DNA of 64,000 nucleotides from Vibrio alfacsensis (GTDB lineage: Bacteria; Pseudomonadota; Gammaproteobacteria; Enterobacterales; Vibrionaceae). Positions 59,542 through 64,000 of this stretch are shown piece by piece. The DNA lies in NCBI RefSeq assembly GCF_003544875.1, contig NZ_CP032094.1:1426001-1490000 (forward strand). The letters run 5' to 3'. The notes beneath the pieces are model-generated. The model was not told the origin of the DNA. It was given only the letters and a program-made list of their open reading frames with translations, and ran no database searches. A program made the translations under genes and the position numbers. Each line of letters starts with the position of its first letter. Position 1 is the first letter of the stretch.

Positions 59542-61164
59542 TTACTGACCGTTTGAAGTCACCTTGAGAAATCGCCCTTGCAGTGGAGACATCAGGATTT
59601 GATATTGCCCGTTGCTTAACGTAATTTTCTCATTCGTCAGTAAGTCCACCAATGCTTGATTGCTGCCAACTTGCTCTTCAGTCAAAATAACATTGTTAGC
59701 ACTTTCTTTAGTATTTAGAGCAAACAATATTTGGTCAGTGCCAGACTTTTTCAAATCGACATAGCGACCATTACTTGCTACTAAGTTAACGCGAGAACCT
59801 TGATACAAAGCGGGGTGGGCAGCACGCATAGTCATTAAAGACTTAACGTAGTTTTTCAGGTCAACTTGGTTTGCATCCAATGTGGCTGTCACACCTTCAA
59901 TCTTTGCAGTACTGCGAGCTACGTGATCATCACACACACCTCGAACAGCACAGGTGTTGTTGTCTTCTTTCGCAGCGAAACCGTCAACTTGATCGCCAAC
60001 TTCATCGCCGTAATAAAGCGTAATAGGCCCAGAGTAAGCGGCTTGAAACGCAAACGCCGCTTTGTGACGTTGCCAATATTCTGCGTCATTCACATCAGCC
60101 AACCCACCACGTTGAAGTAAATCACCAAAACGAACTAAATCGTGATTACCGATCATTAAGTTCGGCTGTGCATGGGATGGATATAAACCGTGCGTTTGGT
60201 AGCCATTGTCTAACCAATCGACACCTCGCCCCCCCAGGCCACTTTCATTAACCGCTAATGTTTCTACGATTCGATAACGCATAGGGAAATCAAATGCAGA
60301 GCACAATGCGGGATCGTCAGCAGCCCCATACGCCTCACTTGCAATATCCAACTCACCTTTCCAAATTTCCGCGACCATATAACCCAGAGGGTGAACATTT
60401 TTACCATCAGCATTAATGTAAGTCACACTTTGTGATGCCTCATCGACCGCCTTACGAATCTGTGTCCATGCGTCCGTAGGTACTTGATATGCCTGATCCA
60501 AGCGCCAGCCATCGATTTTCAATTCTTTCACCCAATAGGTCGCAACTTCTTTGTAAAAATCTAAGCTCGCAGGGTAGTCGACAGGGTTACTTGCGCCGGC
60601 AGGAAGCAAACCCGATGGAGAGTGCTTGATCAATCCATCTTTGTGGTGACCGAATACGCCATCAAAAAACACATATAGACCGCGCTTATGCGCCTCATTG
60701 ACTAATGTTCTCGCGGTTTCCAAATCGCCAAAGCGTGGATCAATTTTAAAATAATCCGTGGCAAAGTATCCCGTTGCATCCAGGCGATCTGCCCAGTGAT
60801 CTTGCCCATCAATCGCTTCGGACTCAAATATCGGAGTGAGCCAAATTGCATTCATACCCAAACCTTGGATGTAATCAAGCGAATCGATAATCCCTTGAAG
60901 GTCACCGTTGTGATGACTTGTGCCATAACCAGTACCATGACCGATAGACGAATCACCATTCACAAAGCTTTCAACCATGATTTGATAAGTACGAAGTTGA
61001 TTGCTTTGCTCTATCATATTCGTTTGGCAAGCATAGCTTGTATCCGGAAGTGGCGTACTACCACTATCACTTCCACCTGAGGAGTTGCACGCTGATAATA
61101 CACTTACAACACTCAACGCGATCAGTGATTTACTCAGCAATTTATTATATTGAGCATTATGCAT
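59542..61164 (-). CDS. Lipoprotein alpha-amylase (GH13)
   Basis: A 540-residue GH13 enzyme with a lipoprotein signal (LSACNSSGG), so probably in the outer membrane or periplasm. Motifs: NAIWLTPIFES, the nucleophile Asp in GWRLDQAYQ, Glu in MVAEIWKGE, Asp in MIGNHDLVRF. Region II is not the usual GFRxDxxKH, which suggests distinct specificity. AGGAGA is 5 nt from the ATG. The small starch-module lipoprotein gene lies 85 bp upstream on the same strand, so they may be one operon with malM-lamB further up. Confidence 0.88.
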   Translation of the reverse strand: MHNAQYNKLLSKSLIALSVVSVLSACNSSGGSDSGSTPLPDTSYACQTNMIEQSNQLRTYQIMVESFVNGDSSIGHGTGYGTSHHNGDLQGIIDSLDYIQGLGMNAIWLTPIFESEAIDGQDHWADRLDATGYFATDYFKIDPRFGDLETARTLVNEAHKRGLYVFFDGVFGHHKDGLIKHSPSGLLPAGASNPVDYPASLDFYKEVATYWVKELKIDGWRLDQAYQVPTDAWTQIRKAVDEASQSVTYINADGKNVHPLGYMVAEIWKGELDIASEAYGAADDPALCSAFDFPMRYRIVETLAVNESGLGGRGVDWLDNGYQTHGLYPSHAQPNLMIGNHDLVRFGDLLQRGGLADVNDAEYWQRHKAAFAFQAAYSGPITLYYGDEVGDQVDGFAAKEDNNTCAVRGVCDDHVARSTAKIEGVTATLDANQVDLKNYVKSLMTMRAAHPALYQGSRVNLVASNGRYVDLKKSGTDQILFALNTKESANNVILTEEQVGSNQALVDLLTNEKITLSNGQYQILMSPLQGRFLKVTSNGQ

Positions 61165-61249
61165 TAAGTTCTCCTAAATAAAATTAACCCCAACATATTT
61201 TTATGTAGGGTTAATAATTAAAACAAACTTCAAATAACCAAATGGAATA

Positions 61250-61761
61250 TTATTTACATTTATTAATCATGATATTAAGTGGTTTTCCATCTCCTTCAAA
61301 CCTAAGGCTCCAAACGTATTTCCCATCTTCATCAATATCAACCGAAGTATCTGTACCGTAACCACCAAGTGTGAGTGGCGTTAATTCACCAACATTCATT
61401 ACATTACCTTTTGCAGTAAATTGAGGGAACCACAACTCTGTCGCATACTGCATTTTGTAAGAGCCTGATTTTTCTTGCGTCACCACTTGATAGAAGTTAT
61501 TGCCTTTGTATGTGTATTTACGTTGAGGTACATGTTTCCAATCAGAATCAGCAAACGTGCCTACGACAAACAGAGGTTTAGAAATCGGGCCTTTCGCCAT
61601 ACTATCTGGGTTGTCACAAGCGGCCATGAAAGCAACAACTTCCTCTTGAGATAAATTAACAATAGGCTCAGCAGCTCCGTCTGGTTCTGCTGTCGATTGA
61701 CAACCAACAAGAGCAAAAGCAAGGCAGCAGCAAGTGATGTTTTCATCATGTTCATTTTCAC
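61250..61761 (-). pseudogene. Small lipoprotein with a starch-binding-like module, frameshifted in its signal peptide
   Basis: GTG at 61761 (AAGGA 6 nt upstream) begins MKTSLAAALL, but the reading frame of the rest (61250-61723) is shifted by one base. If GCTGCTGCC at 61723-61731 had one more C, it would read AAALAFALVGCQSTAEPDG, with a perfect LVGC lipobox. The mature 145 residues contain FVVGTFADSDWKHV, a Tyr/Trp-rich middle and GKYVWSLRF, the same spacing as the two C-terminal modules of pulA in this window. I infer a surface starch- or maltodextrin-binding lipoprotein. The frameshift may be an error. Confidence 0.75.
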
Positions 61762-62046
61762 GTTAATTCCTTTTAATATTCCAAAGTAAATAAAAACTCA
61801 CCAAGTTGGTAAAAGTTTAATATTTAAAAGAACAAAATATCGAACTACCGATAAAGAATGTTATTCTATATCTTGCTGAGCCAGATTACTTTGATAGGTT
61901 TAATTATTTCCTAATCGATGATGAGTAAGGTTAGGATTACAATTTAATTATTGATCTGTTCAATATGAAAAACAAAGTAAAACAAATAAATTTGTGAATA
62001 AGCTAACTATATGTAGGGGTGAGTTTTAAACACTCAAATAGAGTAA
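61762..62046. other. AT-rich promoter region of the starch-module lipoprotein
   Basis: About 285 bp, very AT-rich, no gene. It contains AGGGGTGAG and GATGATGAG strings that only weakly resemble MalT boxes. Confidence 0.4.
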
Positions 62047-62077
62047 TAAAAAAGGTCAGCATATCGCTGACCTTTTT
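62047..62077 (-). terminator. Terminator of lamB-malM
   Basis: AAAAGGTCAGC / GCTGACCTTTT with a 5-nt loop and T-runs on both strands, a few nt after the malM stop. Confidence 0.93.
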
Positions 62078-62081
62078 AAAA

Positions 62082-62891
62082 TTATTTTGTATTTACTGCT
62101 TTCACAAATACTTCTTGTGCACCTTTGATGCCCAATTCTTTCGCTTCATCAAGCAGTGTTAATGCTTTCGGAATATCGTTAGCCGCGACCGCTGCTTTAA
62201 TCGAGCTGTGGTAGTAGCTGGTTAAATCCGTACCTTGTGGGATGTTGTCGTTTTTCGCGACAATTTTAGTATTCACGATATCGTTCGCGGATACTGAGAA
62301 GCGGAACTGACCAAGTGGGCTGTGTTTCGCTTGAGGATCTGCAATATCTGGCGGCTGAGTGTGATTTGCCAGTGCGAAGGCTTTTGCAGGGTGAAGAACT
62401 TCTGAACTTCCTTTTAGATCATCGGAAGTGGTGTAAACCAACAAATGCAACTCGTTACCTGTCATGTCTGGAATTACATTCATTTCAAGTACGAACTTAT
62501 CGTTATCCAATAGTTTTGCTGGCACGTACTCAAACTTTGAAAAATCTGCTTGGTAAATAGTTTCACCTGCCGTGTTCATAACAACGACGTTAGGTGCGTA
62601 AAACTCTAGATTTTTGTTTACGAATGTCTCTAGTTTGATATCGAGACTGCCACGATTACCTGGTAATGCGAACGCTGCAATTGCACCTGCGCTATTACCA
62701 TCTAGCAGCATCTGGCTTTTATCAGTCAAAGCGAACTCAGTAACCACAGGTACATCAACCGGTACCCATTGAATATCACCCGATTGCGTGATCACTTGTT
62801 GTTGACCTTTCGGGCTCATATCGACTTGTTCTACAGAAGTACATCCTGTAGCCAACATTCCCAACAGCACGGGAGCAAGCCATTTTTTCAT
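62082..62891 (-). CDS. malM: Maltose operon periplasmic protein MalM
   Basis: A 269-residue lipoprotein (LATGC lipobox, Cys17) of the MalM family, the fourth product of the classical malK-lamB-malM operon. Sequence SVEQVDMSPKG...IQWVPVDVP is typical. Its function in maltose use is undefined; deletion in E. coli has no strong effect. It follows lamB by 102 bp with an intervening hairpin that may lower its expression. Confidence 0.9.
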   Translation of the reverse strand: MKKWLAPVLLGMLATGCTSVEQVDMSPKGQQQVITQSGDIQWVPVDVPVVTEFALTDKSQMLLDGNSAGAIAAFALPGNRGSLDIKLETFVNKNLEFYAPNVVVMNTAGETIYQADFSKFEYVPAKLLDNDKFVLEMNVIPDMTGNELHLLVYTTSDDLKGSSEVLHPAKAFALANHTQPPDIADPQAKHSPLGQFRFSVSANDIVNTKIVAKNDNIPQGTDLTSYYHSSIKAAVAANDIPKALTLLDEAKELGIKGAQEVFVKAVNTK

Positions 62892-62929
62892 TACCGTCTA
62901 CCTCGACTCATTATTGTTTTTTGAAATAA

Positions 62930-62957
62930 ATACAGCCAGATAAGTTTCTGGCTGTAT
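62930..62957 (-). terminator. Hairpin between lamB and malM (attenuating)
   Basis: ATACAGCCAGA / TCTGGCTGTAT with a 6-nt loop, weak T-stretch (TTTATTTC). Probably partial termination, lowering malM relative to lamB. Confidence 0.65.
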
Positions 62958-62993
62958 CATTCTAGGACAATTTAGGACTTAGTGGCTAGATGA

Positions 62994-64000
<1,007 letters not shown>

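Overview
The window looks like part of the second chromosome of a marine Vibrio of the Harveyi clade (V. parahaemolyticus / V. alginolyticus type). The reasons are a GbpA-type chitin-binding LPMO behind a c-di-GMP-I riboswitch, an FRP-type NADPH-flavin oxidoreductase, a Qrr quorum-sensing sRNA, a large maltose/maltodextrin regulon, and an inducible ornithine decarboxylase pair. No rRNA, tRNA, CRISPR array, prophage or insertion sequence was seen, so this is mostly vertically inherited chromosome.

Layout. 1-7.3 kb: end of an unknown gene, a PBP5-type carboxypeptidase, a prolyl aminopeptidase, a GNAT enzyme, a fasciclin-domain protein, a flavin-reductase-like protein, then riboswitch-gbpA. 7.4-16.7 kb: a DUF1501/DUF1800 pair, a chemoreceptor, a patatin, a MarC protein, rlmC, frp/nfsA, and ydhR with a small membrane protein. 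16.8-21.7 kb: a LysR gene, then a TetR gene divergent from a three-gene envelope operon (beta-barrel, BamA/TamA-like barrel, DUF4056-like protein) with a palindromic operator and an intrinsic terminator in its leader. 22-26.4 kb: a dicarboxylate/amino acid symporter, a DUF1232 protein, and a yjiH-yjiG-M20 peptidase operon; the symporter and the operon each have a CRP-like site. 26.9-40.4 kb: malS, mtgA, glgB, malQ, malP and, divergently, malT. 40.7-45.5 kb: a Qrr sRNA with sigma-54 promoter and LuxO-like sites, a DUF368 (PopT) lipid-carrier translocase, a copper-chaperone operon (SCO plus PCuAC), a lone PTS EIIB and a second-copy rsgA. 46-53 kb: sstT, pdxY, a lone AbrB-type protein, potE-speF with a possible leader peptide, and a small HTH/zinc-ribbon regulator. 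53.7-64 kb: a Sel1 protein, a very large lipoprotein pullulanase, a lipoprotein alpha-amylase, a small starch-module lipoprotein, malM and the start-truncated lamB.

How the genes work together. Pullulanase and the lipoprotein amylase should break glycogen or starch at the cell surface or in the periplasm, LamB and MalM handle entry, MalS trims in the periplasm, and MalQ, MalP and GlgB process dextrins in the cytoplasm, all probably under MalT and CRP. Four genes (malT, the SCO gene, rsgA N-terminus, the starch-module lipoprotein) carry single-base frameshifts; three look like homopolymer contractions, so sequence error should be excluded before calling them pseudogenes.

A second theme is signalling RNA: a c-di-GMP riboswitch, a Qrr sRNA, and candidate leader peptides before speF and rsgA. 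Many intergenic regions carry short degenerate tandem repeats of about 16-21 bp, often right beside stop codons or terminators.
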